A DNA stretch of 64,000 nt. It comes from Mycobacterium sp. JS623. Its GTDB lineage: Bacteria; Actinomycetota; Actinomycetes; Mycobacteriales; Mycobacteriaceae. Where the stretch lies: the NCBI RefSeq assembly GCF_000328565.1, contig NC_019966.1:4030001-4094000 (forward strand). Reading direction: 5' to 3'. Below, piece after piece: positions 8,884 through 17,858 of the stretch (position 1 is the stretch's first letter; the number at the start of each line of letters is the position of its first letter). The notes below the pieces were generated by a model, which was not told the origin of the DNA, did not search any database, and worked only from the letters and a program-made list of their open reading frames with translations. The translations under genes and the position numbers were made by a program.

Positions 8884-8961
8884 TTAACGAGTTAGCAGCC
8901 AGGTGATGAGCACCAGGACAACGAGGATGACGAGCACCAGAGTCACCCGTGAACGCGGCAT
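8884..8961 (-). CDS. Small single-span membrane peptide (25 aa)
   Basis: Starting at the ATG 8961: a short basic N-terminus (MPRSRV) then one continuous hydrophobic helix rich in V, L and I, ending WLLTR. It begins 5 nt after the stop of the upstream small membrane protein gene and was probably made from the same mRNA. An upstream in-frame GTG would add three residues. M. tuberculosis has small membrane-protein genes in this interval (Rv2401/Rv2401A); the function is unknown to me. Confidence 0.5.
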   Translation of the reverse strand: MPRSRVTLVLVILVVLVLITWLLTR

Positions 8962-8966
8962 CCCGC

Positions 8967-9161
8967 TTACTCCTCGTCCTCGTCTTGGTGGCGCAGGCGC
9001 CGCAGGATCCGAATTCCATTGCCCAGCGCGCCGTCGAGAAGGATCGCGATTCCGTAAGCCAACGCCAACACGACCGGCATCACCACGGCGGTCTGCGCGA
9101 TGAACGGCAGGCCGGAGAGCCACAGTTCAACACCGTCCCACCAGTTGAGGAAGCCGCTCAC
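8967..9161 (-). CDS. Small membrane protein (64 aa), leaderless
   Basis: GTG at 9161 lies 6 nt after TACTCT, a TANNNT -10 box, so I chose it over the longer ORF that extends into the divergent trehalase gene. Sequence: amphipathic N-terminus with WWDGVELWLSG, one or two membrane helices (TAVVMPVVLALAYGIAILL), then a basic RILRRLRHQ segment and an acidic DEDEE tail. No recognised domain. Confidence 0.55.
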   Translation of the reverse strand: MSGFLNWWDGVELWLSGLPFIAQTAVVMPVVLALAYGIAILLDGALGNGIRILRRLRHQDEDEE

Positions 9162-9276
9162 CCCGCCAGAGTATTCGATGTCCAGGACGGAGTTTGCCCG
9201 GCGCCGAGCCGAAACCCGACCGGACACGCATCGACACAAGTAGACGCCGGGCCTTGTCGCAGTCGATGATGTCCGC

Positions 9277-11307
9277 ATGGTTCTGCAACAAACCGAGCCG
9301 TCGGACGGAGCGCCGGAGGCCAATGGGGCGGCGGCCGTTGCGGTCGACGAATCCGACGCCCCGTTCACCGTGACGGCACCGGTTCCGTATGCCGGCGGCG
9401 GGTTGCGGAACCCCTTCCCGCCCATCGCGGACTATGCGTTCCTGTCCGACTGCGAGAACACTTGCCTGATCTCGTCGGCGGGCTCGGTGGAATGGCTGTG
9501 CGTCCCCCGCCCCGACTCCCCCAGCGTGTTCGGCGCGATCCTGGACCGCGGCGCGGGCCACTTCCGGCTCGGCCCGTACGGCGTTTCGGTGCCCGCCGCC
9601 CGCCGCTACCTTCCCGGCAGCCTGATCCTCGAGACCACCTGGCAGACCCACACCGGCTGGATCATCGTGCGCGACGCGCTCGTGATGGGACCGTGGCACG
9701 ACATCGACACCCGATCGCGCACGCACCGGCGCACGCCGATGGACTGGGACGCCGAGCACATCCTGCTGCGCACTGTGCGATGTGTCAGCGGCACGGTCGA
9801 ATTGTTGATGAACTGCGAGCCCGCGTTCGACTACCACCGCAGTCAAGCGACATGGGAATACTCCTCGCAGGCGTACGGCGAGGCCATCGCGCGCGCCACC
9901 CGCGACCCCGACGCGCATCCGACACTGCGGCTGACCACCAACCTGCGGCTGGGGCTGGAGGGCCATGAGGCCCGCGCCCGCACGCGAATGAAGGAGGGCG
10001 ACAACGTCTTTGTCGCGCTGTCCTGGTCGAAGCACCCGGTGCCACAGACCTATGACGAGGCCGCCGACAAGATGTGGCAGACCAGCGAGTGCTGGCGGCA
10101 GTGGATCAACATCGGCGACTTCCCCGATCACCCGTGGCGGTCGTATCTGCAGCGCAGCGCGCTGACGCTGAAGGGTCTGACGTATTCGCCAACAGGCGCC
10201 CTGCTGGCCGCACCGACCACGTCGTTGCCGGAAACGCCTCAGGGCGAACGAAATTGGGACTACCGCTATGCGTGGGTGCGCGATTCCACGTTCGCGCTGT
10301 GGGGCCTGTACACGTTGGGTCTTGATCGGGAGGCCGACGACTTCTTCGCGTTCATCGCCGACGTATCGGGCGCCAATAACGGTGAGCGCCATCCACTTCA
10401 GGTGATGTATGCCGTTGGTGGGGAACGCAGCCTCGTCGAAGAGGAACTGCATCACTTGTCGGGATATGACAACGCCCGTCCGGTCCGCATCGGCAACGGC
10501 GCCTATAACCAGATGCAGCACGACATCTGGGGCACGATGCTGGATTCGGTATATTTGCACGCCAAGTCGCGCGAGCAGATTTCCGACACGCTGTGGCCGG
10601 TGCTCAAGCAACAGGTCGAAGAAGCGATCAAGCACTGGCGCGAACCCGACCGCGGCATCTGGGAGGTGCGCGGCGAACCGCAGCACTTCACGTCGAGCAA
10701 GATCATGTGCTGGGTGGCGCTGGACCGCGGCTCGAAACTGGCCGAGTTGCAGGGCGAGAAGTCCTACGCGCAGCAGTGGCGGGCGATCGCCGAGGAGATC
10801 AAGGCCGACGTGTTGGCCAATGGCGTCGACTCGCGCGGCGTACTGACGCAGCGCTACGGCGACGACGCGTTGGACGCCTCGCTGCTGCTGGCGATCCTGA
10901 CCCGGTTCCTGCCGGCCGATGATCCCCGGGTACGCGCAACAGTGCTGGCCATCGCCGACGAGCTGACCGAGGAAGGCCTGGTGCTGCGGTACCGCGTCGA
11001 GGAGACCGACGACGGCCTGTCCGGTGAGGAAGGTACGTTCACGATCTGCTCGTTCTGGCTGGTGTCGGCGCTGGTCGAGATCGGCGAGATCCACCGGGCC
11101 AAGCACCTGTGTGAGCGGCTGCTGTCGTTCGCCAGCCCGCTGCACCTGTACGCGGAGGAAATCGAACCGCGCACCGGCAGGCACCTCGGTAACTTCCCAC
11201 AGGCGTTCACCCACCTGGCTTTGATCAACGCGGTGGTCCACGTCATCCGCGCGGAGGAAGAGGCGGACAGCTCCGGGGTGTTCGTGCCGGCCAACGCGCC
11301 GATGTAG
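9277..11307 (+). CDS. GH15-family trehalase
   Basis: 676 aa, the length of mycobacterial GH15 trehalase (Rv2402 in M. tuberculosis). Hydrolyses trehalose to two glucose; the mycobacterial enzyme is reported to need phosphate and Mg. The N-terminal beta-sandwich domain (about residues 45-260) contains SDCENTCLISSAGSVEWLC; the (alpha/alpha)6 catalytic barrel follows with RNWDYRYAWVRDSTFALWGL and a C-terminal EEGTFTICSFWLV, which contain the conserved acidic residues of the family. Cytoplasmic, no signal peptide. Function is well supported by family; no neighbour is linked to trehalose metabolism. Confidence 0.88.
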   Translation: MVLQQTEPSDGAPEANGAAAVAVDESDAPFTVTAPVPYAGGGLRNPFPPIADYAFLSDCENTCLISSAGSVEWLCVPRPDSPSVFGAILDRGAGHFRLGPYGVSVPAARRYLPGSLILETTWQTHTGWIIVRDALVMGPWHDIDTRSRTHRRTPMDWDAEHILLRTVRCVSGTVELLMNCEPAFDYHRSQATWEYSSQAYGEAIARATRDPDAHPTLRLTTNLRLGLEGHEARARTRMKEGDNVFVALSWSKHPVPQTYDEAADKMWQTSECWRQWINIGDFPDHPWRSYLQRSALTLKGLTYSPTGALLAAPTTSLPETPQGERNWDYRYAWVRDSTFALWGLYTLGLDREADDFFAFIADVSGANNGERHPLQVMYAVGGERSLVEEELHHLSGYDNARPVRIGNGAYNQMQHDIWGTMLDSVYLHAKSREQISDTLWPVLKQQVEEAIKHWREPDRGIWEVRGEPQHFTSSKIMCWVALDRGSKLAELQGEKSYAQQWRAIAEEIKADVLANGVDSRGVLTQRYGDDALDASLLLAILTRFLPADDPRVRATVLAIADELTEEGLVLRYRVEETDDGLSGEEGTFTICSFWLVSALVEIGEIHRAKHLCERLLSFASPLHLYAEEIEPRTGRHLGNFPQAFTHLALINAVVHVIRAEEEADSSGVFVPANAPM

Positions 11308-11393
11308 GGACGGTAGCGAGCCGATGACGGGTCGGTAGCGCTTCAGGATCATCGCGGCTGGATGTCTTGTTGACTGCTGGCCCGTCACGCACG

Positions 11394-11660
11394 ATGACAT
11401 GCATGAGTTATCGCGTAGGTGACGACACTTCGCGTCGCGTGATCGACGTGGCCACTGGGATCCTCGTCGGGCTGCGCGGCTGCTCGGATCAGGACGCCTT
11501 CGACGAACTGGTGCGCGTCGTGCACGAAACCGGAATCGGCATCGGCCGGTTGGCGTCTAGTTTGGTTGCGCTGGCCAGTGGTTCGGCGACCGCTGAGCAC
11601 GCCGAAGCGTTCGCGGTGTGGGGCGACCTGGTGCGGCGTCCGTTGGCCGCAACTTCCTGA
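11394..11660 (+). CDS. ANTAR-domain protein
   Basis: 88 aa from ATG 11394 (ATG 11403 would give 85). Residues ~14-62 match the ANTAR RNA-binding helical fold: RVIDVATGILVGLRGCSDQDAFDEL followed by a second helix with VHETGIGIGRLASSLVAL; the quoted stretch is read in two parts. ANTAR domains normally sit behind a receiver, GAF or PAS domain and bind paired hexanucleotide-loop hairpins to prevent termination; here the domain stands almost alone, so the signal input is unclear. Transcribed away from DUF202 genes with a 92-nt gap. Confidence 0.6.
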   Translation: MTCMSYRVGDDTSRRVIDVATGILVGLRGCSDQDAFDELVRVVHETGIGIGRLASSLVALASGSATAEHAEAFAVWGDLVRRPLAATS

Positions 11661-11752
11661 CGGTGTCGTCACGGATCTGACCCCACCGGCTCGGTGAAAG
11701 GGTCCTGTGATTTGGGTCGTCTGAGCGGGCCTTCGGACGTTAAGTTCAACCG

Positions 11753-12106
11753 GTGGGCGACAACGACGAAGTCGAGCCTGATTACCGCTTCACCCTGGCC
11801 AACGAACGGACGTTTCTGGCCTGGCAGCGCACCGCGCTGGGGCTGCTCGCCGGCGCCGTCGCCGTCGTCCAGCTGATTCCCGAGCTGTCGATCGCCGGGG
11901 CGCGACACATCCTCGGAATCATCTTGGCGCTGCTGGCAATTCTGACGTCCGGGATGGGAATCCTTCGGTGGCGTCAGGTCGATTTCGCCATGCGCCGAGA
12001 CCTGCCGCTGCCCCGCCATCCCACGCCGATGTATCTCGGAATCGGACTGGTCGTAGTCGGCCTGCTCACGGTGGGCCTCATCGTCGTCAAGGCGATGGCC
12101 GCTTGA
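11753..12106 (+). CDS. DUF202 (YidH-like) membrane protein, first of a pair
   Basis: 117 aa from GTG 11753, preceded by TAAGTT and 6 nt, so probably leaderless. The DUF202 signature [20 protein letters not shown] is followed by three hydrophobic helices with a basic [16 protein letters not shown] loop. Function of the family is unknown. It overlaps the next DUF202 gene by 4 nt. Confidence 0.75.
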   Translation: MGDNDEVEPDYRFTLANERTFLAWQRTALGLLAGAVAVVQLIPELSIAGARHILGIILALLAILTSGMGILRWRQVDFAMRRDLPLPRHPTPMYLGIGLVVVGLLTVGLIVVKAMAA

Positions 12107-12414
12107 CGAGCAACAGCGGAACCCAGCCCGAGCGAACCACATTGGCGTGGACCCGAACGTCGCTGGCAGTCTTGGCCAACGGCGCAATACTGTTGATCCG
12201 CGACACCCACGGCAAGCCAAGCGCACCACAGCTCGTCGCCGCGGGTGTCGCGGCGGCGCTCGCATTGTCGACGTACCTGATCGGCCTACGGCGTCAGCGA
12301 ATGCTGGCCCAACGTCCACTGCCCCACCGCATTTCGCCTCGGCGCGAGGTCTACCTCACCGGGGGCTCGATCATTGCGCTGATTGTGATCAGCGGGCTCA
12401 CGCTGATGCTGTGA
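12103..12414 (+). CDS. DUF202-like membrane protein, second of a pair
   Basis: 103 aa from TTG 12103, which overlaps the TGA of the first DUF202 gene (TTGA). It keeps the same N-terminal signature in diverged form ([19 protein letters not shown]) and three hydrophobic helices. The coupled translation suggests a heteromeric membrane complex. Convergent with the lipoprotein gene at 12416, leaving 1 nt between stops. Confidence 0.7.
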   Translation: MTSNSGTQPERTTLAWTRTSLAVLANGAILLIRDTHGKPSAPQLVAAGVAAALALSTYLIGLRRQRMLAQRPLPHRISPRREVYLTGGSIIALIVISGLTLML

Positions 12415-12415
12415 G

Positions 12416-13129
12416 CTACTTCTTGGCTGCGTTGGCCACCATCTCATTGGCGATCGTCGCCGCCTCGTCCTTGACGTCGTAGCTACACGCCCACGCCTCG
12501 ACCGTCACATTCGAAACCACCGACAAGCCGTGCTGACACGCCCAGCCCCCCGCGTCTTCCTGCGCCGTCATCTGAGTGACCAAACTATCCGCGGACATGA
12601 CGTTGTCGATCTGCCACAAGTAGGTCGCGTCGGCATCGACGACCGATACTGAATAGCCCGAGCATTTCTGCCACGAGGCCTTCGAGTCGTCGAAGAACTT
12701 CTGCGCTTTCGCCGCCGACGGATACAGCACCGCGGTCTGCTCCACCCAGTGTTCGTTGTCCTCGCCAGGTTCGCGCACCACCTGGTCACGCACCGCCGTC
12801 CAGCCGCTGCCGGCGTAGACGGGCTCCTCCGCGCCGTAGATCGAGCCGAGGCAGTCCGGGTCGGACACCTCGCCGGAGTGGTCGGTCATTTGCTCGAGTT
12901 CGCTGGTGACCTTCATTTGCGTCGAGCCCATGATGCCGTTGAGCTCGCCGATCGACAGCAGGACATCGTCGAGCTTGGCTTCGGTCAGCGGGGCCACATC
13001 GACAGGCGCCGCGTTTTGCGCGCGCACCGCATTGCCGGACACCGTGCTCACGCAACCCGAGAGCAGGACGGACGCCGCGGTGACGAACCCGACGGAGCAC
13101 ACGCGGCTGGCCGTGCCGAGAAAGATCAC
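12416..13129 (-). CDS. Lipoprotein with PknH-like extracellular sensor domain
   Basis: 237 aa from GTG 13129, chosen because CACAAT lies 6 nt upstream; a GTG at 13153 would add 8 residues. Signal peptide with lipobox LLSGC. The rest resembles the PknH extracellular domain family: LDDVLLSIGELNGIMGST at the start, conserved Cys residues (PDCLGS, KCSGYS, WACQHG, WACSYD) that could form two disulfides, and GWTAVRDQVV. In mycobacteria this family occurs on PknH and on lipoproteins such as LppH and LppR. Cell-envelope ligand unknown. Paralogue of the next gene. Confidence 0.72.
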   Translation of the reverse strand: MIFLGTASRVCSVGFVTAASVLLSGCVSTVSGNAVRAQNAAPVDVAPLTEAKLDDVLLSIGELNGIMGSTQMKVTSELEQMTDHSGEVSDPDCLGSIYGAEEPVYAGSGWTAVRDQVVREPGEDNEHWVEQTAVLYPSAAKAQKFFDDSKASWQKCSGYSVSVVDADATYLWQIDNVMSADSLVTQMTAQEDAGGWACQHGLSVVSNVTVEAWACSYDVKDEAATIANEMVANAAKK

Positions 13130-13182
13130 CGCGCTATTGTGACCGACTTCCACCGCAAGCGTCGGCTAGCCGTCAATTTTTG

Positions 13183-13902
13183 CTAACTGCCGATCTTCTG
13201 CAACATCAGGTTGGCGACGCCGATCGCACCGGCCGCGTTGCCGCCGGTAGCGCCTGGAGGGTTCGTAACCTCCACATCCACAACACAATCCGATGCGACG
13301 CCAAGTGCGCGCTGGATCGTCGAACCGTCGTCGTGCAGGACGACCGCGGAGACGACCTTGTTGTCGACGACGACGTCGGTGATTCGGCTCAACCCGTCCG
13401 CGCCGTGCTCGGGTTGATGCAGCACCAGCGTCTGGCCGTTGCAGCGGTGCCATTTGTCGGCCGCCGCGGCGAAGAACGCCTGCGCATCGTCCGCGCTGGC
13501 GAATTGCACAGCGCCGAAAAAGCCCGAGTACGACGGGCCGTTCTGATCGCCGCCGATCCACGATTGGCTGGCCACGGTGCGCACCGGATTCGCCTGATAC
13601 ACGATCTTTTCCAGGCGGAAGCCCGCGCTCACGCAGTCGAGGGGGGTCGCCTCGGATTCGCGCACACCGGCCAGCAGCATCTCAGGCCCTCCCTTGACGG
13701 GACGACCCATGAAGCCCGCGGTGCCGAGGATGGTGGCGAGTTCGTTGGTGGTCGGCAGAGCCTGATCCGATGCCCGCGATACGACCGGCTTGGCGGCCTC
13801 GGCGATGTGGACGGTGGGCGCACTCTCGACGGTGGCCGACGAGCAGCCCGCCAACACCACACACGCGCTCAACGCCGCGATAGTCGACCGGCTCGAGCGC
13901 AT
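13183..13902 (-). CDS. LppR-like lipoprotein with PknH-like sensor domain
   Basis: 239 aa from ATG 13902 (a GTG 6 nt upstream is possible). Signal peptide with lipobox VLAGC. The mature part has the PknH-sensor layout: LPTTNELATILGTAGFMG, single Cys in LDCVSAGF, KWHRCNGQTL and SDCVVDVEV. It follows lepA by 10 nt on the same strand and sits where M. tuberculosis carries lppR (Rv2403c). Paralogous to the gene at 12416; the pair probably arose by duplication. Confidence 0.78.
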   Translation of the reverse strand: MRSSRSTIAALSACVVLAGCSSATVESAPTVHIAEAAKPVVSRASDQALPTTNELATILGTAGFMGRPVKGGPEMLLAGVRESEATPLDCVSAGFRLEKIVYQANPVRTVASQSWIGGDQNGPSYSGFFGAVQFASADDAQAFFAAAADKWHRCNGQTLVLHQPEHGADGLSRITDVVVDNKVVSAVVLHDDGSTIQRALGVASDCVVDVEVTNPPGATGGNAAGAIGVANLMLQKIGS

Positions 13903-13912
13903 GAACACCTAC

Positions 13913-15805
13913 CTACTTCTTGGCCTTGTCGGCCGGGGCATCGGTGGACAGCGCGGCGACGAACGCCTCCTGCGGCACCTCAACCCGGCCTATGGTCTTC
14001 ATTCGCTTCTTGCCTTCTTTTTGTTTCTCGAGCAGCTTGCGCTTCCGCGTGATGTCACCGCCGTAACACTTCGATAGCACGTCTTTGCGGATCGCGCGGA
14101 TGTTTTCGCGAGCAATGATCTTGGAACCGATCGCGGCTTGCACCGGAACCTCGAACTGCTGACGCGGAATCAGCTCCTTGAGTTTGGTCGTCATCTTGTT
14201 GCCGTACGCGTACGCCGACTCCTTGTGCACGATCGCTGAAAACGCGTCGACGGCCTCGCCCTGCAAGAGAATATCGACCTTCACCAACTCGGCTTCCTGC
14301 TCACCCGCCTCCTCATAGTCGAGGCTCGCGTAGCCGCGGGTGCGCGACTTCAGCGCGTCGAAGAAGTCAAAGATGATCTCCCCCAACGGCATTGTGTAGC
14401 GCAGCTCCACACGCTCGGTCGACAGATAGTCCATGCCACCGAGTTCGCCGCGCCGCGACTGGCACAGTTCCATGATCGTGCCGATGAATTCGCTTGGCGC
14501 GATGATGGTTGTCTTCACGACGGGTTCGTAGACCGTGCGAATCTTGCCGTCGGGCCAGTCGGAGGGATTCGTGACGACGAGCTCGTCGCCGTCTTCCTTC
14601 ACGACGCGGTACACGACGTTGGGCGACGTCGAAATCAGGTCGAGGTTGAACTCACGTTCGAGTCGCTCGCGGGTGATCTCCATGTGCAGCAGGCCAAGGA
14701 AGCCGCTGCGGAACCCGAAGCCAAGAGCGACCGAGGTTTCCGGCTCGTAGGTCAGCGCAGCATCGTTGAGCTGCAACTTATCGAGCGCGTCGCGCAGATC
14801 GGGATAGTCGGAGCCGTCGACGGGATACAAGCCCGAATAGACCATCGGCCGGGGTTCGCGATAGCCGGTCAGCGGCTCGGTCGCGCCGTGGCGTGCCGCC
14901 GTCACTGTGTCGCCGACCTTCGACTGGCGCACGTCCTTCACGCCGGTGATCAGGTAGCCGACCTCGCCGACTCCGAGGCCGACTGACGGCTTCGGTTCGG
15001 GTGAGACGATGCCGACCTCCAGCAGCTCATGTGTGGCGCCGGTGGACATCATCTTGATGCGCTCGCGCGGGACGATTTTGCCGTCGACGACGCGGACGTA
15101 TGTCACCACACCGCGGTAGGTGTCGTAGACGGAGTCGAAGATCATCGCGCGCGCCGGGGCGTCGGCGTCACCGACCGGCGGTGGGACTTCGCGGACGACA
15201 TGATCGAGCAGCTCGGAAACCCCCTCGCCCGTCTTTCCCGACACCCGCAGCACGTCGCCGGGCTCGCAGCCGATGATGTGCGCGATCTCGCCGGCGTAGC
15301 GCTCTGGATCGGCCGCAGGCAGGTCGATCTTGTTGAGCACCGGGATGATGTGCAGGTCGCGGTCGAGCGCGAGATAGAGGTTGGCCAGCGTCTGCGCCTC
15401 GATGCCCTGGGCGGCGTCAACCAGCAGCACGGCGCCTTCGCACGCCTCCAGCGCCCGCGACACCTCGTAGGTGAAGTCGACGTGGCCGGGTGTGTCGATC
15501 AGATGCAGCACATAATCGGTGCCATCCAGTTGCCATGGCAGCCGGACGTTTTGGGCCTTGATCGTGATGCCGCGTTCGCGCTCGATGTCCATCCGGTCCA
15601 GGTACTGCGCGCGCATGTCCCGATCGGCAACCACACCGGTCAGCTGCAGCATTCGATCGGCCAGCGTCGACTTGCCGTGATCGATGTGGGCGATGATGCA
15701 GAAGTTCCGAATCTGCGCCGGCGCTGTGAAGGTTTGGTCGGCGAAACTGCTGATGGGAATCTCCTGGTGAGCGCGTTGGTGTGCGTTAACAGGGTATCGA
15801 GGCAA
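13913..15805 (-). CDS. lepA: Elongation factor 4 (LepA)
   Basis: Translational GTPase that back-translocates or remodels stalled ribosomes. G1 [10 protein letters not shown]3 DTPGH and G4 NKID are intact, and the C-terminal LepA-specific domain is complete. The ORF has no ATG near its N-terminus: it opens at TTG 15805, 26 codons before the conserved ADQTFTAP core, while a good SD (AGGAG) sits 6 nt before an ATC at 15754 that would give a protein starting SSFADQTF. The true start is therefore uncertain; see findings. Confidence 0.95.
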   Translation of the reverse strand: MPRYPVNAHQRAHQEIPISSFADQTFTAPAQIRNFCIIAHIDHGKSTLADRMLQLTGVVADRDMRAQYLDRMDIERERGITIKAQNVRLPWQLDGTDYVLHLIDTPGHVDFTYEVSRALEACEGAVLLVDAAQGIEAQTLANLYLALDRDLHIIPVLNKIDLPAADPERYAGEIAHIIGCEPGDVLRVSGKTGEGVSELLDHVVREVPPPVGDADAPARAMIFDSVYDTYRGVVTYVRVVDGKIVPRERIKMMSTGATHELLEVGIVSPEPKPSVGLGVGEVGYLITGVKDVRQSKVGDTVTAARHGATEPLTGYREPRPMVYSGLYPVDGSDYPDLRDALDKLQLNDAALTYEPETSVALGFGFRSGFLGLLHMEITRERLEREFNLDLISTSPNVVYRVVKEDGDELVVTNPSDWPDGKIRTVYEPVVKTTIIAPSEFIGTIMELCQSRRGELGGMDYLSTERVELRYTMPLGEIIFDFFDALKSRTRGYASLDYEEAGEQEAELVKVDILLQGEAVDAFSAIVHKESAYAYGNKMTTKLKELIPRQQFEVPVQAAIGSKIIARENIRAIRKDVLSKCYGGDITRKRKLLEKQKEGKKRMKTIGRVEVPQEAFVAALSTDAPADKAKK

Positions 15806-15855
15806 GCCCCTCTCGACACAATCGCGGGCACACAGACTCCCCTATGCTCGGAAAC

Positions 15856-16431
15856 ATGGCTCCGCCGTGGAAGACGTTTCAGCGCTTCGCGGAGAACCTC
15901 GTGTTCAACGAGGCGCCGAAGTTCATCCGTCAACAGCTGCAGACCGGCATCCAGACCAGCATCAGAATCGGGCTCGATGCGCTCTCCGGCATGCCCGACG
16001 CCGAGGCTCCGGCCATCACCGCGGGCCGCCCGGTCACCGACAACAGCGTTCCGACCGCGCAGCGGGCCCGCAAGCTGGTCTACGCCCCGGACCTGGACGG
16101 CCGGGCCGATCCCGGCGAGATCGTGTGGACGTGGGTGGTCTACGAGGACGATCCGACCCGCGGAAAGGACCGGCCCGTCCTGGTCGTGGGCCGAGACCGC
16201 TCGACACTGCTGGGCCTGATGCTGTCCAGCCAGGAACACCACCGCAACGACCGCGACTGGGTCGGCATCGGCAGCGGCAGCTGGGACTACGAGGGCCGGC
16301 CCAGCTGGGTGCGGCTGGACCGGGTGCTGGACGTTCCCGAAGAGGGCATTCGCCGCGAGGGCGCGATCCTGGAGCGCGATGTGTTCGAGGTCGTGGCCGC
16401 CCGGCTACGCGCCGAATACTCCTGGAGCTAG
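15856..16431 (+). CDS. PemK/MazF-like family protein (Rv2405-type)
   Basis: 191 aa from ATG 15856, 7 nt after a perfect TANNNT box (TATGCT, 15843-15848), so leaderless. The C-terminal half (from KLVYAPDLDGRADPGEIVW) has the PemK/MazF-like barrel pattern: PGEIVWTWVVYED, RPVLVVGRD and the WVRLDRVL strand. No antitoxin gene is next to it and the N-terminal 60 residues are extra compared with true MazF, so a toxin role is doubtful. Same position as Rv2405 beside lepA. Confidence 0.65.
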   Translation: MAPPWKTFQRFAENLVFNEAPKFIRQQLQTGIQTSIRIGLDALSGMPDAEAPAITAGRPVTDNSVPTAQRARKLVYAPDLDGRADPGEIVWTWVVYEDDPTRGKDRPVLVVGRDRSTLLGLMLSSQEHHRNDRDWVGIGSGSWDYEGRPSWVRLDRVLDVPEEGIRREGAILERDVFEVVAARLRAEYSWS

Positions 16432-17033
16432 CGCGGCGTTCGCCACATCGGCCACAACGGCGGGCCACCGTCGGGCAGCTTGATCTCGCCCATGATCTCG
16501 AAGCCGAACCGCAGGTAATACGCCTCGTTCTTCGGGTTGCTGTTCTCCAGATATGCCGGAGAGCCTTCGGCGTCGCATCGGTCGAGCCGCGAGCGCATCA
16601 ACGCGTGGCCGAACCCCGCACCGCGCACGGAGGGGTCGCTGCCGATCAGCATCAAGTACCAGTGCGGTTCTTCGGGGTGGTGCTTTTCCATCAGCTCCAT
16701 CACCCGCATGCTGGCGGGAACCCGCGAGCGAAATGCCCACAGCATCGTGGGCGTCGTGATGATCTGCTCGACCAAGCCCGGCTTGCGCTGGCCCGGCGGA
16801 TCCCAGAGTGTCGCGGCGCCGACGGTTCCGTCGCGCACCCCGACCTCCGAGCCTGCGCGCGGCACGAAGTGGTGGCGGGCAAGCGGCGCGAACGCCCGCG
16901 TCAGCGCTGTCAGCCGTGAGCTGTCATCGGGCAACATCCAGCTCGTCACCGGATCGTCGTAAAAGGCCTTGGCCAGAACGCGGGCAGCATCGCGAACATC
17001 CTTCCGCCCCAAGAGGCGGACGTCGATCGACAC
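16428..17033 (-). CDS. GNAT-family N-acetyltransferase
   Basis: 201 aa. GNAT motif A is SDPSVRGAGFGHALMRSRLD (acetyl-CoA pyrophosphate loop R-G-x-G-x-G/A) and motif B is around YLENSNPKNEAYYLRFGFE, where the YYLRFGF block is diagnostic. Substrate unknown. Its stop overlaps the end of the convergent PemK-like gene by 4 nt, and it starts 1 nt after the stop of the CBS-domain gene, so it is probably cotranscribed with it. Confidence 0.82.
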   Translation of the reverse strand: MSIDVRLLGRKDVRDAARVLAKAFYDDPVTSWMLPDDSSRLTALTRAFAPLARHHFVPRAGSEVGVRDGTVGAATLWDPPGQRKPGLVEQIITTPTMLWAFRSRVPASMRVMELMEKHHPEEPHWYLMLIGSDPSVRGAGFGHALMRSRLDRCDAEGSPAYLENSNPKNEAYYLRFGFEIMGEIKLPDGGPPLWPMWRTPR

Positions 17034-17465
17034 TCAGCGACCTTGGGTGATGTAGGCCTGCAGGTGCTTCTGCTCGGCCTCGAGTTCCTCCATTCGCGTC
17101 TTGACCACGTCGCCGATGCTGACGATGCCTGCCAGCCGCCCGTTCACTACCACGGGAACGTGGCGCACCCGGTTCTCGGTCATCAGCGCACTGAGGCTGT
17201 CGACCGAATCTTCCGGCGAGCATGTCGCCACCACCGTCGTCATGATCTCGGACACCGGGCGATGGAGTATCTCGGTGCCCAATTCGTGCAGTTTGCGCAC
17301 GACGTCTCGCTCCGACACGATGCCGACCAACCCGTCCTGCGACATCACCACCATGGCGCCGATGTTGTGCACAGTGAGCTCGGTGAGCAGACCGGCGACC
17401 GACGTCTCGGGCGTGATGGTGGCCACCGCCGCACCCTTGTTCCGCAACACATCTGCGATCCGCAT
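17034..17465 (-). CDS. Tandem CBS-domain protein (Rv2406c-type)
   Basis: 143 aa from ATG 17465 with GGGAGGC upstream. Two CBS motifs: residues ~8-62 (ETSVAGLLTELTVHNIGAMV ... GIVSERDVVRKL) and ~73-125 (VSEIMTTVVATCSPEDSV ... GRLAGIVSIGDVVK). Such stand-alone CBS pairs bind adenine nucleotides and may act as energy sensors. A longer in-frame start at 17510 lacks an SD. Confidence 0.85.
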   Translation of the reverse strand: MRIADVLRNKGAAVATITPETSVAGLLTELTVHNIGAMVVMSQDGLVGIVSERDVVRKLHELGTEILHRPVSEIMTTVVATCSPEDSVDSLSALMTENRVRHVPVVVNGRLAGIVSIGDVVKTRMEELEAEQKHLQAYITQGR

Positions 17466-17535
17466 GGACGCCTCCCGGTCGTGAACTACTTCACAGGTTA
17501 GGGCCGACACGCCCGACGCGAAAGAGATTCCGTGG

Positions 17536-17858
17536 TTGCAACAGGGTCACGTCCACGGCCGCAACGCGACGGGCGGTTGCGCGTTGCAGTCGCTCCCGAA
17601 CTATGTCGGGAGCTACGTCGTCGCGGATTCGCTGGCCAAGGCGGGTTTTGACGTGACGGTCGTTGAGCAGTCGCACAACATGCGATTCAGCGGGAGGCCG
17701 GTCGTTCGAGGCCCCGCGGTTCGAGGTCGCGGAGCGGATCCCGGCGGGCTTGCGCGCCTACGAGGCGCGACACCGGCCGCAGCGGGCGACGAAGGAGAAT
17801 CGACTCAAAGGAGCGCTCAGCCGGAATACCGTCTCGGCCAGATTCGTTGCGAGCGAGC
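17536..17858 (+). pseudogene. Probable remnant of an FAD-dependent monooxygenase
   Basis: The ~390-nt gap between the CBS gene and the aldo/keto reductase holds no intact gene. One frame (17536-) carries SYVVADSLAKAGFDVTVVEQ, like the N-terminal FAD Rossmann alphaB-betaB region of aromatic hydroxylase-type flavoproteins; another frame (17663-) carries RIPAGLRAYEARHRPQRATK, like the C-terminal end of the same family. The two pieces are directly adjacent in different frames, as after a large internal deletion and frameshift. Weak but consistent evidence. Confidence 0.35.

Noticed and set aside
9127..11400. 757-codon ORF antisense to the trehalase gene
   Set aside because: Mirror-frame artefact of GC3-rich coding; no domain, no RBS, covers the complete GH15 gene.
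15029..16219. 396-codon plus-strand ORF across lepA and the PemK-like gene
   Set aside because: Antisense to lepA for most of its length and out of frame in the PemK-like gene; no family features.
15856..16431. Toxin-antitoxin module
   Set aside because: The protein is PemK-like but has a long N-terminal extension and no antitoxin gene on either side; conserved position next to lepA suggests a housekeeping role.
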